Positions 1-7,069 are shown, numbered from the stretch's first letter. The stretch is 15,573 nucleotides of DNA from Sporolactobacillus pectinivorans (GCF_002802965.1 NZ_NXGA01000001.1:1521348-1536920); one strand, 5' to 3'. A program made the numbers and translations. The notes: generated by a model from the letters alone, not told the origin.

Positions 1-341
1 TGCGTGCGAGGCATCATCGCCATCGTGTGCTCAGTTGCCGCGATTGTATTTCCTGCAGGAGCGTTAATGACGATCACACCTTTTTCCGTCGCGGCATCGA
101 TATCGATATTGTCGACGCCCACCCCGGCCCGGGCAATCACTTTCAAATGATCGGCGGCCTGGACGATTTCACGCGTTACTTTTGTCTGGCTGCGCACGAT
201 CAGAGCGTCATAGTCTTTAATTTTATCAATGAGTTCTGCCGGGGTCAGTCCCGTTGCCTGCTCAACATCAAATTTCGGATTGCTGAGCAGTGCGCGAAGG
301 CCGGTTTCACTAATTGCATCGGTAACAATAATTTTAAACAT
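1..341 (-). CDS. serA: D-3-phosphoglycerate dehydrogenase, N-terminal part (runs off window)
   Basis: The product catalyses the first committed step of serine synthesis, NAD-dependent oxidation of 3-phosphoglycerate to 3-phosphohydroxypyruvate, in the cytoplasm. Only the first 113 codons are present. Visible are the start [11 protein letters not shown], the substrate-domain stretch [14 protein letters not shown], and [19 protein letters not shown] followed by [18 protein letters not shown], all typical of SerA. The NAD-binding Rossmann domain and any C-terminal ACT domain lie outside. The ATG (341-339) overlaps the end of the upstream aminotransferase by 8 bases, and a GGAGG lies 12 bases before it, so the two genes should be co-transcribed and translationally coupled. 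Both would be controlled by the upstream serine T-box. The last residues before the edge read MMPRT, slightly unlike the usual family sequence, but the edge prevents a judgement. Confidence 0.93.
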   Translation of the reverse strand, partial: MFKIIVTDAISETGLRALLSNPKFDVEQATGLTPAELIDKIKDYDALIVRSQTKVTREIVQAADHLKVIARAGVGVDNIDIDAATEKGVIVINAPAGNTIAATEHTMAMMPRT

Positions 342-1494
342 GCTGGATCCAAACCTCCTCCGCCTTTTTCACTGCAGCTCCAAGTTCCGGATGTTCACCG
401 AATTTAGCGAGTGTCAATTCGAGAGCGCTGAGCACTTTAAGCACGTCAAAAGGGGTGCAGTAACCCATATGGCCGATCCGGAAAATCTTCCCTTTCAGCT
501 GCTTTTGCCCCCCGGCAATCGTAATGGAGAAATTTCTTTTTAAAGTTTTCTGAATTTCTGGAGCGGATATGTTCTCCGGTTTTACCGCCGTGACGGTCGG
601 TGAGGCATCCTCTTCGCTAGTCAGAAGCGGAAGGCCGAGTTCACGGATGCCGGCACGCATCATATCTCTTAATAAATAATGACGCTTAATTACGTTGTCC
701 CAGCCTTCCTCTTCAATCATCGAGCAGACTTCGCGCGCTCCGGCGATCAGAGAGACTGCCGGGGTGAAGGGTGTTGACTTCTGCTCCTCATAGGCTTTGA
801 CGTAGCGGTTAAGATCAAGATAGAAACGTTTTGCCGGGCATTCGCGGATCGCCTTCAGCCCGCGGTCGCTAAAAGCAACGAAGGCCAGGCCGGGCGGGAG
901 CATCAGCGCTTTTTGAGAGCTTGTAACCAGTATGTCGATGTGATCCGCTTCCATGTCCACCGGTACACCGCCAATGCAGCTGACACCGTCGACAACAAAA
1001 AGTGCATTTGTTTTCCGGGCAACAACTTCGCCGAGCGCGTGGATCGGGTTCAGGACGCCGGTCGATGTTTCGTTAAAAGTTGCGAATACAGCTTTGATCG
1101 CTGTGCCTGCCAGTCCGTCAAGAAAAGACTCAAGCCGGTCAGGGGCGCAAGACTTCCCCCATTCGATATTCAGGCGGTGAACATTCACGCCATAGTGTTC
1201 GGCAATGGTTGCCAGCCGGTCGCCGAAAGAACCGGCGACAATAACAACCGCGTCGTCGCCTTCGGATACAGTGTTGACGATGGCCGCTTCCAAAGCTGAA
1301 GTGCCGCTGCTGGTCAGCGCAAGGACGGGGTGCCGGGTGCCAAAAACAGGTTTGAGTCGATTGGCAACATCCTCAATCAATACAGAGAAGTCCGGGCTCC
1401 GGTGACCGATCATCGGCTGAGCCATTGCTGCGTTCACCCGGTTTGGAATAGGCGTTGGACCGGGAGTAAACAAATAAGTCTGATCTAGAAACAA
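334..1494 (-). CDS. class V aminotransferase (alanine-glyoxylate/serine-pyruvate family), probable phosphoserine aminotransferase
   Basis: This PLP enzyme belongs to the small class V aminotransferases. The sequence shows the N-terminal TPGPTPIP motif, the SSGTSALEAA phosphate-binding loop, a VVDGVSCIGG segment with the PLP-contacting Asp, and TSSQKALMLPPG with the Schiff-base lysine (about residue 195). It is not the canonical SerC type, whose N-terminus reads like NFNAGPA. Its place directly before serA and behind a serine T-box implies that it converts phosphohydroxypyruvate plus glutamate to phosphoserine, as family members next to serA are thought to do. Start choice: the ATG at 1503 has AGAAGGG immediately adjacent with no spacer. 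The TTG at 1494 has it nine bases upstream and gives MFLDQTYL, matching the usual MxxDQ start. The reading frame also extends up to 1560 inside the terminator, which is unlikely. Serine-glyoxylate or alanine-glyoxylate transamination is the alternative activity. Confidence 0.88.
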   Translation of the reverse strand: MFLDQTYLFTPGPTPIPNRVNAAMAQPMIGHRSPDFSVLIEDVANRLKPVFGTRHPVLALTSSGTSALEAAIVNTVSEGDDAVVIVAGSFGDRLATIAEHYGVNVHRLNIEWGKSCAPDRLESFLDGLAGTAIKAVFATFNETSTGVLNPIHALGEVVARKTNALFVVDGVSCIGGVPVDMEADHIDILVTSSQKALMLPPGLAFVAFSDRGLKAIRECPAKRFYLDLNRYVKAYEEQKSTPFTPAVSLIAGAREVCSMIEEEGWDNVIKRHYLLRDMMRAGIRELGLPLLTSEEDASPTVTAVKPENISAPEIQKTLKRNFSITIAGGQKQLKGKIFRIGHMGYCTPFDVLKVLSALELTLAKFGEHPELGAAVKKAEEVWIQHV

Positions 1495-1531
1495 TTGAAT
1501 CATCCCTTCTGTTTTTCTATATTGGTAAAAT

Positions 1532-1574
1532 AAAAACGCCCCTCGCAGTATGTAAAACATGCTGCGAGGGGCGT
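1532..1574 (-). terminator. T-box attenuator terminator
   Basis: A 13-bp perfect GC-rich stem is formed by 1574-1562 and 1548-1536 on the minus strand, extended by three further pairs after one mismatch. It is followed by a run of U (1536-1532 and beyond). Its 5' arm overlaps the CGCCCCTC strand of the antiterminator, so the two structures exclude each other. Confidence 0.92.
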
Positions 1575-1790
1575 GGAAATCGCTGTGCCACCCTCATTCA
1601 CTGCCCGCAAACCATGGGCAGCCTTCATCAAAGTCATAACGGTCTAAGCCGGATCCGCCTACTTTAGATGTTCAGCCGATCTGTTCCGAAGTGCTAAGGT
1701 TCATGGGTAAAGCACCGACTCTCAGCGAATGCCGGTTCTCTGAAGCTTGTTCCCAAAAACCTGTTGTCTTCATCATGACATTTTTTATTG
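1532..1790 (-). promoter_or_regulatory. T-box riboswitch, serine specific (AGC specifier)
   Basis: The leader carries the T-box core AGGGTGGCACAGCG (1594-1581). Its GAGGG can pair with CCCTC and its GCG with CGC, leaving the seven-base bulge TGGCACA, which is a textbook antiterminator. The bulge TGGC would pair with an acceptor end GCCA, and bacterial tRNA-Ser has discriminator base G. Further upstream are a stem III hairpin (1601-1621), an apical stem I hairpin (ACCGGC/GTCGGT, 1714-1736) preceded by AGAGA, and a candidate specifier AGC (1695-1693). The AGC is followed by A and then CTTC, the same arrangement as in the Bacillus glyQS leader. Uncharged tRNA-Ser(GCU) should stabilise the antiterminator and switch on the aminotransferase-serA operon. 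Confidence 0.9.
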
Positions 1791-1797
1791 TGTTCAA

Positions 1798-1826
1798 ATT
1801 GTATCAGCAATTGCGAATTTTGTAAA
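1798..1826 (-). promoter_or_regulatory. sigma-A promoter of the serine operon
   Basis: A TTTACA -35 (1826-1821) and a TACAAT -10 (1803-1798) are separated by exactly 17 bases on the minus strand. Each hexamer differs from consensus at one position. Transcription should begin near 1791, just before the T-box. Confidence 0.85.
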
Positions 1827-1879
1827 GAAAAATATTTTAATATTTTCTGACATAAACAATGAACACCGTTTCATCTGGA

Positions 1880-2971
1880 TCAGAGACTGGGTTCGGCAGA
1901 AGTTTCAGAAATAGCCTCTTCAAGCACCTTCAGTAGTTCCTTCATATCGTCCATTTTTCCGATCGTGATACGGACGCCGGCCTGAAAAGCGTTAATCAGA
2001 AATCCTTTCTGTTTGCATTTTTCTGCTACGGTTTTTGGATTATCTGTTTTCACAAAAATAAAATTGGCCTGCGTTGGGAAGTATGAAATATTTTTTGAAT
2101 CAAGGAAAGCGGTCGTCATAGCCAGCACTTCACTGTTTTTCTGGACGCAGGCTTTCACAAATTCCTGATCCTGCAGTGCGGCGTATGCGGCGACCTGACT
2201 GAGTCTCGGATTGTTAAAGGGCGGCCTGACTTTGTCGATTTCATCGATCAGCCGCCGCTGCCCGACAGCATAGCCGATTCGGAAGGAAGCCAGACCGTAA
2301 GATTTCGAGAAAGTTCGAAGCACGAGCATATTGGGATGATTTTTCAGCAAGTCAAGCGAGCGGGGAAAGTCAGTGGCACTAACAAAATCGATATAGGCTT
2401 CATCAAGCACGATAACAACGTCATCGGGGATTTTTTCGACAAATCCGGCCAGTTCTGAATCATTGACGTAAGTCCCGGTCGGATTGTTCGGATTGCAGAT
2501 CCAGATAATTTTTGTTGACGGATCAACAGCCTGCGACATGGCTTTCAGATCATGCTTGCCATCTTTGTCGCACGGGACTTTTTTTGTTTCTGCTCCTTCA
2601 ATCTGGGCGTGACAGTAATACTCGTAAAAAGTCGGCCAGGCCATGACAATATTGTCTCCCGCCTCCAGAAAAGCACGGCTGATCAGCACGATTATTTCAT
2701 CGAGACCGAGGCCGAACAGGAGCTCTTCTTCAGCTACCCCGAGCCTTTTTGAGAGGTCGCGGCGCAGATCACTGTCGCGACAGTCCGGATAAAGGGCAGG
2801 CAGAAGTGCAGCATTGACGATCGCTTTGGATACGTTTGGCGACGCGCCGTATACATTTTCATTCGAATCGAGCTTAACGATACGATTAAGGCCATAAGTT
2901 TTCCTTATCTCTTCAACTGAGAGACCCGGATCGTAGGCTCTGAGATGGGCTAGATTTTCTTTAAACATCAT
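1880..2971 (-). CDS. hisC: histidinol-phosphate aminotransferase (possibly also aromatic aminotransferase)
   Basis: HisC is a fold-type I PLP aminotransferase that converts imidazole-acetol phosphate plus glutamate to histidinol phosphate. In Bacillus the same enzyme also transaminates phenylpyruvate-type substrates. Seen here are LDSNENVYG near the N-terminus, ICNPNNPTGT, VLDEAYIDF, TFSKSYGLASFRIGY with the PLP lysine (about residue 223), and QANFIFV and GVRITIG near the C-terminus, in family order and with about 363 residues as usual. The start is the ATG at 2971 or the next one at 2968; AAAGGAG lies 8 or 11 bases upstream. The frame continues ten codons further upstream, but that would put the ribosome site inside the gene. 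There are no other his genes nearby, and a chorismate mutase gene diverges from the same spacer, so a role in phenylalanine/tyrosine synthesis is plausible. A long leader precedes it. Confidence 0.9.
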   Translation of the reverse strand: MMFKENLAHLRAYDPGLSVEEIRKTYGLNRIVKLDSNENVYGASPNVSKAIVNAALLPALYPDCRDSDLRRDLSKRLGVAEEELLFGLGLDEIIVLISRAFLEAGDNIVMAWPTFYEYYCHAQIEGAETKKVPCDKDGKHDLKAMSQAVDPSTKIIWICNPNNPTGTYVNDSELAGFVEKIPDDVVIVLDEAYIDFVSATDFPRSLDLLKNHPNMLVLRTFSKSYGLASFRIGYAVGQRRLIDEIDKVRPPFNNPRLSQVAAYAALQDQEFVKACVQKNSEVLAMTTAFLDSKNISYFPTQANFIFVKTDNPKTVAEKCKQKGFLINAFQAGVRITIGKMDDMKELLKVLEEAISETSAEPSL

Positions 2972-3053
2972 CCAAAACACTCCTTTGACTGGTTGGATCA
3001 TAATGGTACGGCCCTCAGAGAGGCATGGAGCCGGCTTTCAGAAAGCAAGACTG

Positions 3054-3076
3054 AAAAACACGGCAAGGATCCTGCC
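3054..3076 (-). terminator. second terminator-like hairpin in hisC leader
   Basis: On the minus strand GGCAGG and CUUGCC (3076-3062) form a six-pair stem including one G-U pair around a three-base loop. The stem is followed by GTG and five U (3058-3054). It is short, so termination may be weak. Confidence 0.35.
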
Positions 3077-3124
3077 ATAGCGGCGCTGAACCTATGCTTA
3101 TGTTTTAACATATGTCGCAACAAG

Positions 3125-3148
3125 AAAAAGGCCCTGCCTCAGCAGGAC
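3125..3148 (-). terminator. terminator-like hairpin in hisC leader
   Basis: GUCCUGC (3148-3142) pairs with GCAGGGC (3137-3131) around the loop UGAG. A C and then five U follow (3129-3125). It lies between the promoter and hisC, so it would act as an attenuator rather than as the end of a gene. Confidence 0.6.
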
Positions 3149-3417
3149 GTCTTTTGTGCTTGGCACCATTCAAATTGCGATTGCGGCTATCCGCTGCTCT
3201 GGCCGGGTTCCTCTCTTCCAATATGCGAACTTGCCACGTCTGGGAGGATGCCGGGGTTCTGATGGATTTTAGGAGACAGCAAACGACTTCCGCAGAACCG
3301 ACAAGGACTGTCTTTCAAGACTTGCCCGGTACCTGACCGACCGCCATGATATTGGACGGCAGGACAGAATCCTGCGTTCAATCTTTTATCACTGATCAAT
3401 TCCATAAAACTGATTCA

Positions 3418-3446
3418 ATTTAAACATGTAGCATTTAAAATGTAAA
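3418..3446 (-). promoter_or_regulatory. putative sigma-A promoter of hisC leader
   Basis: TTTACA (3446-3441) and TTAAAT (3423-3418) are separated by 17 bases on the minus strand. The -35 is strong and the -10 moderate. It is the best placed promoter upstream of the hairpin-rich leader. Confidence 0.5.
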
Positions 3447-3577
3447 GCCCAAATTCTTCTAGCATAAGCTAAAATAATCAGTATACGGTGCATTTTCTGG
3501 AGGAAAATTTTTTTTTTGCAATTAATAAAGTCTGAAGAGACAGTATCAGGCGATTAGAGAAGGAACGGTGATCGACG

Positions 3578-3856
3578 ATGACAGATCAGAAACTAAAGGA
3601 ATTGCGACGGCAAATTGACCGCACAGATATGGAACTGGTTACATTACTGAATCAGCGTGCCCGAATCGTCCAGAAAATCGGGGAAGAAAAAAGAAAGTTT
3701 GGAATTGATCAACTGGATCCCGACCGGGAAAAAAACGTTCTGGCCGGGATCAAAGCTGCGAATAAGGGGCCGTTCCCGACTGACGAGCTGATTTTTCTGT
3801 TCCGCCAGTTGTTCAGAATCAGTATCGAAATAGAGAAAAACGATCATAGAGAATAA
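3578..3856 (+). CDS. aroQ: stand-alone AroQ-type chorismate mutase
   Basis: The enzyme rearranges chorismate to prephenate, the branch point to phenylalanine and tyrosine. The 92-residue all-helical AroQ domain is complete. By spacing it has the active-site residues of the E. coli enzyme: R11, R27, K38, D47, R50 and E51 in the LDPDREKN stretch, and S82 in the last helix. The position matching E. coli Gln88 appears to be Glu86. It most resembles the chorismate mutase domain fused to DAHP synthase in Bacillus, but here it stands alone. The ribosome site AAGGAACGGTGATC, a long match to the 16S tail, sits just before the ATG and decides the start. It diverges from hisC. A hairpin follows it before the next gene. 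I found no convincing promoter of its own between 3450 and 3570. Confidence 0.9.
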   Translation: MTDQKLKELRRQIDRTDMELVTLLNQRARIVQKIGEEKRKFGIDQLDPDREKNVLAGIKAANKGPFPTDELIFLFRQLFRISIEIEKNDHRE

Positions 3857-3894
3857 CGGTTCAATCTCTTGCCATGTCTTGGTCTCTCTATGCT

Positions 3895-3922
3895 CCGGGG
3901 AACCCGGTTAAGTTTTCTTTAA
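3895..3922 (+). terminator. weak terminator after chorismate mutase
   Basis: CCGGG and CCCGG form a 5-bp stem around the loop GAA (3895-3907), followed by the T-rich stretch TTAAGTTTTCTTT. The stem is short, so read-through is possible. Confidence 0.45.
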
Positions 3923-3929
3923 TAAAAGG

Positions 3930-3967
3930 AAACGGTTACAGAAAATTATTTTCAAATGTAAGCGTTT
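3930..3967 (+). promoter_or_regulatory. dyad operator upstream of the RpiR-family regulator
   Basis: Inverted arms AAACGGTTACA (3930-3940) and TGTAAGCGTTT (3957-3967) match at 10 of 11 positions. They flank a perfect 13-base palindrome GAAAATTATTTTC (3941-3953). The right arm lies between the -35 and -10 of the promoter, which suits repression, perhaps autoregulation. Each arm also resembles a catabolite-responsive (cre) half pattern, so CcpA is an alternative binder. Confidence 0.55.
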
Positions 3968-3977
3968 GATGTACAAT
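3949..3977 (+). promoter_or_regulatory. putative sigma-A promoter of the RpiR-family gene
   Basis: TTTTCA (3949-3954) and TACAAT (3972-3977) are 17 bases apart. The -10 is one base off consensus and the -35 is weaker. The promoter sits inside the dyad operator. Confidence 0.55.
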
Positions 3978-4007
3978 GAAAATATTAGGAAGGGGAGGGA
4001 TTCATTT

Positions 4008-4853
4008 ATGGCAGAACGTCAATGCATGATTCGTATCCAGTCAGCCTATTCGCATCTGAGTGAGAAGGAGCGAAAAATTGCCGATTATATTTTAAGTTAT
4101 CCGGAAGAGACCGTTCACAGCAGCATCAATCAAGTCTCCGCGCGTATCAGGGTGGCCGACGCGACAGTATTTCGGTTTTGCAGGCGGCTGGAGTTCAAAG
4201 GTTTTCAGGAAATGAAAATTATTCTGGCGGCGGATATCGCAAAAAACCGCCACATGGAGCTGGAAGAAAACAAATATCGGGATGATGAAATAATGGGCCT
4301 GGCAGAACGTGTTTTTCAGGACAACATCCGTACTTTGGAGAACACATTCCAGATTCTGAGCAGTGATCCATTTAAAAAGGCGGTTGAACTTTTGAGCCGC
4401 TCGGAGCGTGTCGCCTTTTTCGGCAGCAGCGGGTCATCGACCATTGCTCAGGAAGCTCATCGGAAATTTGTGCGTGCCGGCATGATGACTTACGCGCCGA
4501 GTGACGGCGAATTCCAGATGCTGTCAGCTTCTCAACTGACCGGCCGCGACACAGCCCTATTTATTTCTTATTCTGCCAGCGATAAGCATCTGTTGCAAGT
4601 AGCTAAAGCGGCTAAAGCTGCAGGGTGCCCGACGATTGGTCTGACAGGATTTATGAAGTCGGGACTGGGCGACCTGATGGATATTTCCCTGCACACAGTT
4701 TCGGTGCCAACGGATTATCGATCTGAGTCTTATGTTGCCAGGGCCGCACAAATGACGTTGATCGATGCCCTTTACGCGAATGTCGTGAAAAGAAAACAGC
4801 AGGTCGTTCAGAGACCCGGGCATCCAATGGACCGCGTGGCGGCGCACCGTTGA
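4008..4853 (+). CDS. RpiR/MurR-family transcriptional regulator (HTH + SIS)
   Basis: This is a cytoplasmic DNA-binding regulator of 281 residues, the usual family length. Residues 1 to about 77 form the HTH_6 domain: LSEKERKIADYIL is its first helix pair, and residues 44-70 with ATVFRFCRRLEFKGFQEMK are the recognition part. Residues about 125-255 form a SIS sugar-phosphate-binding domain with AFFGSSGSSTIAQEAHRKF near 137-154. The ligand is probably a phosphosugar but cannot be read from the sequence. The ATG at 4008 has AAGGGGAGGG eight bases upstream. The in-frame ATG 14 codons earlier lies within the promoter and is unlikely. No sugar-metabolism genes are adjacent, so the target is unknown beyond probable control of its own promoter. 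It ends at a strong hairpin shared with the converging thr operon. Confidence 0.9.
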   Translation: MAERQCMIRIQSAYSHLSEKERKIADYILSYPEETVHSSINQVSARIRVADATVFRFCRRLEFKGFQEMKIILAADIAKNRHMELEENKYRDDEIMGLAERVFQDNIRTLENTFQILSSDPFKKAVELLSRSERVAFFGSSGSSTIAQEAHRKFVRAGMMTYAPSDGEFQMLSASQLTGRDTALFISYSASDKHLLQVAKAAKAAGCPTIGLTGFMKSGLGDLMDISLHTVSVPTDYRSESYVARAAQMTLIDALYANVVKRKQQVVQRPGHPMDRVAAHR

Positions 4854-4903
4854 TCTTTTACTGCAAAATAATGAAAACGATTGCAAGGCATCATCCAGTC
4901 TGG

Positions 4904-4999
4904 TTATTGCGAATGTATCACAAGATAAAGGACATACAGCGCAGCGAAAAGAACAGCGAAAAAGCAAATAAAACCCCAGCCGATTTTTACTCTTTTCAT
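4904..4999 (-). CDS. putative 31-residue single-pass membrane peptide
   Basis: The frame reads MKRVKIGWG, then an unbroken hydrophobic stretch of about 19 residues (FICFFAVLFAALYVLYLVI, 10-28), then HSQ and TAA. A positively charged N-terminus followed by one membrane helix suggests a small membrane protein with its N-terminus inside. The ribosome site GAGGAGG lies eight bases before the ATG, an excellent match. It is the next frame after thrB on the same strand, 87 bases downstream. A weak promoter (TTCACA, 17 bases, CATAAA, 5074-5046) could also serve it. The ribosome site is buried in a 13-bp hairpin, so translation may be conditional. I do not recognise a family. A chance frame cannot be excluded. 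Confidence 0.5.
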   Translation of the reverse strand: MKRVKIGWGFICFFAVLFAALYVLYLVIHSQ

Positions 5000-5003
5000 C
5001 AAC

Positions 5004-5047
5004 AAAGCCTCCTCATGTGCCTTATTTTCGGTAAATGAAGAGGCTTT
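5004..5047 (+). terminator. convergent terminator hairpin that also masks a ribosome binding site
   Basis: Arms 5004-5016 and 5035-5047 form a 13-bp stem with one G-U/A-C position and an 18-base loop. On the plus strand it is followed by TTTTAT and would end the RpiR-family transcript. On the minus strand the 3' arm contains the GAGGAGG ribosome site of the 31-residue peptide. Confidence 0.65.
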
Positions 5048-5086
5048 TATGTGCTCTGAAATTAATTCTGTGAATTGTCTCATTGG

Positions 5087-6010
5087 TTAGTTAGATCCAT
5101 GCCAGGTCGGGGAAGAAATATGAGCCTGAACGCCCTGAGCGACCGGACTGAGCACAGCACATTCATAATCAGGAAATGCTTTCTGAAGACGGTTTCTGAT
5201 CTCCATGCTGTCTTCCCTTGAAGCCAGTGACATAACTGTTGGGCCGGCACCGCTCAGAAAAGTCCCATAGGCGCCGGAGTTCCTGGCCAAATCAGAGATC
5301 TTGTCCAGATCGGGGATCAGTTTAGTCCGATATGGCTGGTGAAAACGGTCACTTTCCATCATCTTTCCGGCCAGTTCGCCATCATGGCTGAGCAGCGCGC
5401 AGATCAGAACATTGGCAATGCTGCTGCCTTCGATCGCTTCACGGAAAGAAAGCGAAGTAGGGAGGACGCTCCGGGCATCACTGGTCTTTAGCTCAAAATC
5501 CGGAATCACCGTTACAAAATCAAAATCCGGAACGGGCAGCCGCACACTGCTGACTCCAGACGTTGACTGGGAGGAAACGACCAGGCCGCCGTAAAGAGAG
5601 GCGGTCACATTATCCGGGTGACCTTCGGATCGGCAGGCCATCCAGGCTTTTTCGCTTTCTGAAAGTCCGAGACCGAGCGAAAAATCAGCCAGCTCAATGC
5701 CTGCGATAATCGCGGCAGCGCTGCTTCCAAGTCCGCGTGCAATCGGAATATCGCTGTGCACGTCGACCGAATAAGGGGACAACGAAACGCAGCAGCTATC
5801 GGCCGTTTGCTTTGCTGTTAGATAGATCAGATTCTCATCTAGTGCGGGCTGAAAATCGGGTTGATCCATATAATTGAATTGCCAGTGATCCGAGCGGGCA
5901 GCATTCAGAACGATGTAGCGGCTGACCGCCATACCGATCGAATCGAAACCCGGACCGAGATTGGCAGTACTTCCCGGAACTTTGATCTGAAAGGCCGACG
6001 GAACGGTCAT
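5087..6010 (-). CDS. thrB: homoserine kinase
   Basis: The enzyme phosphorylates homoserine with ATP to O-phosphohomoserine, the substrate of threonine synthase. It is a 307-residue GHMP kinase. It has [13 protein letters not shown] near the N-terminus, the ATP-binding motif [13 protein letters not shown] at 89-101, EGHPDN at 129-134, and the C-terminal LSGAGPTV at 252-259. All expected motifs are intact. The ATG overlaps the thrC stop in an ATGA junction, and AGGTGG precedes it by five bases, so it is translationally coupled to thrC. It is the last recognised enzyme gene of the hom-thrC-thrB operon. The only frame following it is a possible 31-residue peptide. Confidence 0.96.
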   Translation of the reverse strand: MTVPSAFQIKVPGSTANLGPGFDSIGMAVSRYIVLNAARSDHWQFNYMDQPDFQPALDENLIYLTAKQTADSCCVSLSPYSVDVHSDIPIARGLGSSAAAIIAGIELADFSLGLGLSESEKAWMACRSEGHPDNVTASLYGGLVVSSQSTSGVSSVRLPVPDFDFVTVIPDFELKTSDARSVLPTSLSFREAIEGSSIANVLICALLSHDGELAGKMMESDRFHQPYRTKLIPDLDKISDLARNSGAYGTFLSGAGPTVMSLASREDSMEIRNRLQKAFPDYECAVLSPVAQGVQAHISSPTWHGSN

Positions 6011-7068
6011 TTTGCCACCTGCTGAAGATGATCAACGACTGCAGATTTTGCTGAGCTGATCACCGTCGGTTCGATGGAAAGAGTGTCCATTGCGGTCGCC
6101 GGATCCTTGAGCCCGTTTCCCGTCAGTATGCATACAATTTTGGATCCTTTTTTAATTTTCCCGGCTTTAATGTGTTTGAAAAGACCGGCAATTGAAGCGC
6201 AGGAGGCAGGTTCGGCAAAGACTCCTTCCGTCCGGGCGATCAGCTTATACGCTTCAAGGATTTGCTCATCCGTGACATAATCAATTTCACCGTGAGACTC
6301 TTTTTCTGCTGCTACGGCCAGTTTCCAGCTTGCCGGGTTGCCGATGCGAATTGCTGTAGCGATCGTTTCCGGATTTTCAATGACTTTATTCTTTGCGATC
6401 GCAGCGGCGCCCTCGGCCTCGAATCCGTGAATTTCAGGAGGAGCGACACGCCGGTTGTCCCGCAATTCTTTGAAACCTTTCCAGTAAGCCGAAATATTGC
6501 CGGCATTGCCGACGGGAATGCAAAGCACATCCGGTGCCGAACCAAGCTGTTCGACGATCTCGTAAGCACCTGTTTTCTGGCCCTCAAGGCGGTAAGGATT
6601 GATTGAATTGACGATCGTGTAATCGGAATTTGCGCCTGTATAACGCACAATATCCAGGGCCTGGTCAAAATTTCCATTGACTTCGAAAATTTTGGCACCG
6701 TACATGACAGACTGTGCGAGTTTGCCGAGTGCGATTTTCCCTTTTGGAATGACGATGATGCAGTCGAGCCCGGCGCGGGCGCTGTACGCTGCTGCAGAAG
6801 CAGAAGTGTTTCCTGTGGATGCGCAGATGACACCCTTGCTGCCGCTTTCCATAGCTTTTGCAACGGCAAGGAACATGCCGCGGTCTTTAAAGCTTCCTGT
6901 AGGATTCAGCCCCTCAAATTTGACGTAAATATCACATTCCAGCTTTTCGGAAAGCTTATCCAGCGGAATCAGCGGCGTATTGCCTTCGAGTAAAGTCAGA
7001 CGCGGTGTTTTCTCCGTAACTGGCAAAACATCCTTATATTTTTCCATGAGACCTTTCCAAACCATCAT
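6007..7068 (-). CDS. thrC: threonine synthase
   Basis: This PLP enzyme converts O-phosphohomoserine to threonine. The sequence has [26 protein letters not shown] with the Schiff-base lysine at residue 61, [13 protein letters not shown] for substrate phosphate binding, and [15 protein letters not shown] for PLP phosphate binding. Near the end it has [15 protein letters not shown]. At about 353 residues it is the short Bacillus-type threonine synthase without the long N-terminal domain. The start is the ATG at 7068, one base after the hom stop, or the next ATG at 7065. AAAGGGG within the hom stop region is the ribosome site. The frame extends upstream to 7101 inside hom, but that is not the likely start. 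It overlaps thrB by four bases. Confidence 0.96.
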   Translation of the reverse strand: MMVWKGLMEKYKDVLPVTEKTPRLTLLEGNTPLIPLDKLSEKLECDIYVKFEGLNPTGSFKDRGMFLAVAKAMESGSKGVICASTGNTSASAAAYSARAGLDCIIVIPKGKIALGKLAQSVMYGAKIFEVNGNFDQALDIVRYTGANSDYTIVNSINPYRLEGQKTGAYEIVEQLGSAPDVLCIPVGNAGNISAYWKGFKELRDNRRVAPPEIHGFEAEGAAAIAKNKVIENPETIATAIRIGNPASWKLAVAAEKESHGEIDYVTDEQILEAYKLIARTEGVFAEPASCASIAGLFKHIKAGKIKKGSKIVCILTGNGLKDPATAMDTLSIEPTVISSAKSAVVDHLQQVAK

Positions 7069-7069
7069 T

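Larger units (their letters stand above)
2972..3417 (-). promoter_or_regulatory. long structured leader of hisC, class not recognised
   Basis: About 445 bases lie between the likely transcription start and hisC on the minus strand. They hold several hairpins: GCAGGA/TCCTGC (3375-3359, perfect 6-bp stem), a GCC/GGC stem around 3360-3341, and a longer arm closed by ACCG/CGGT (about 3332-3296). Further on come an intrinsic-terminator-like hairpin with a U run (3148-3125) and a second one (3076-3054). No known riboswitch consensus fits well. I see no credible protein-coding frame: the 72-codon frame at 3405-3187 lacks a ribosome binding site. The arrangement suggests transcription attenuation of hisC. 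Confidence 0.5.

Noticed and set aside
1..20. Possible frameshift in serA at the window edge (MMPRT instead of a hydrophobic stretch followed by AR)
   Set aside because: Only a few residues are visible, and the reading frame is otherwise intact. The evidence is not enough to call a pseudogene.
3131..3180. TGAATGGTGCCAAGC on the minus strand before the hisC terminator, resembling a T-box core
   Set aside because: No complementary strand can be found to form the antiterminator around the TGGTGCC bulge, and no AGAGA/specifier pattern of stem I is seen upstream. It is left as an unclassified leader.
3315..3345. GGTCAGGTACCGG on the minus strand, reminiscent of the SRP RNA S-domain
   Set aside because: The conserved GGAAG...GCAGC loop that must follow is absent, so this is not an SRP RNA.
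3187..3405. 72-codon open frame on the minus strand inside the hisC leader
   Set aside because: It has no ribosome binding site and unusual composition, and it overlaps the hairpins. The leader RNA explains the region better.
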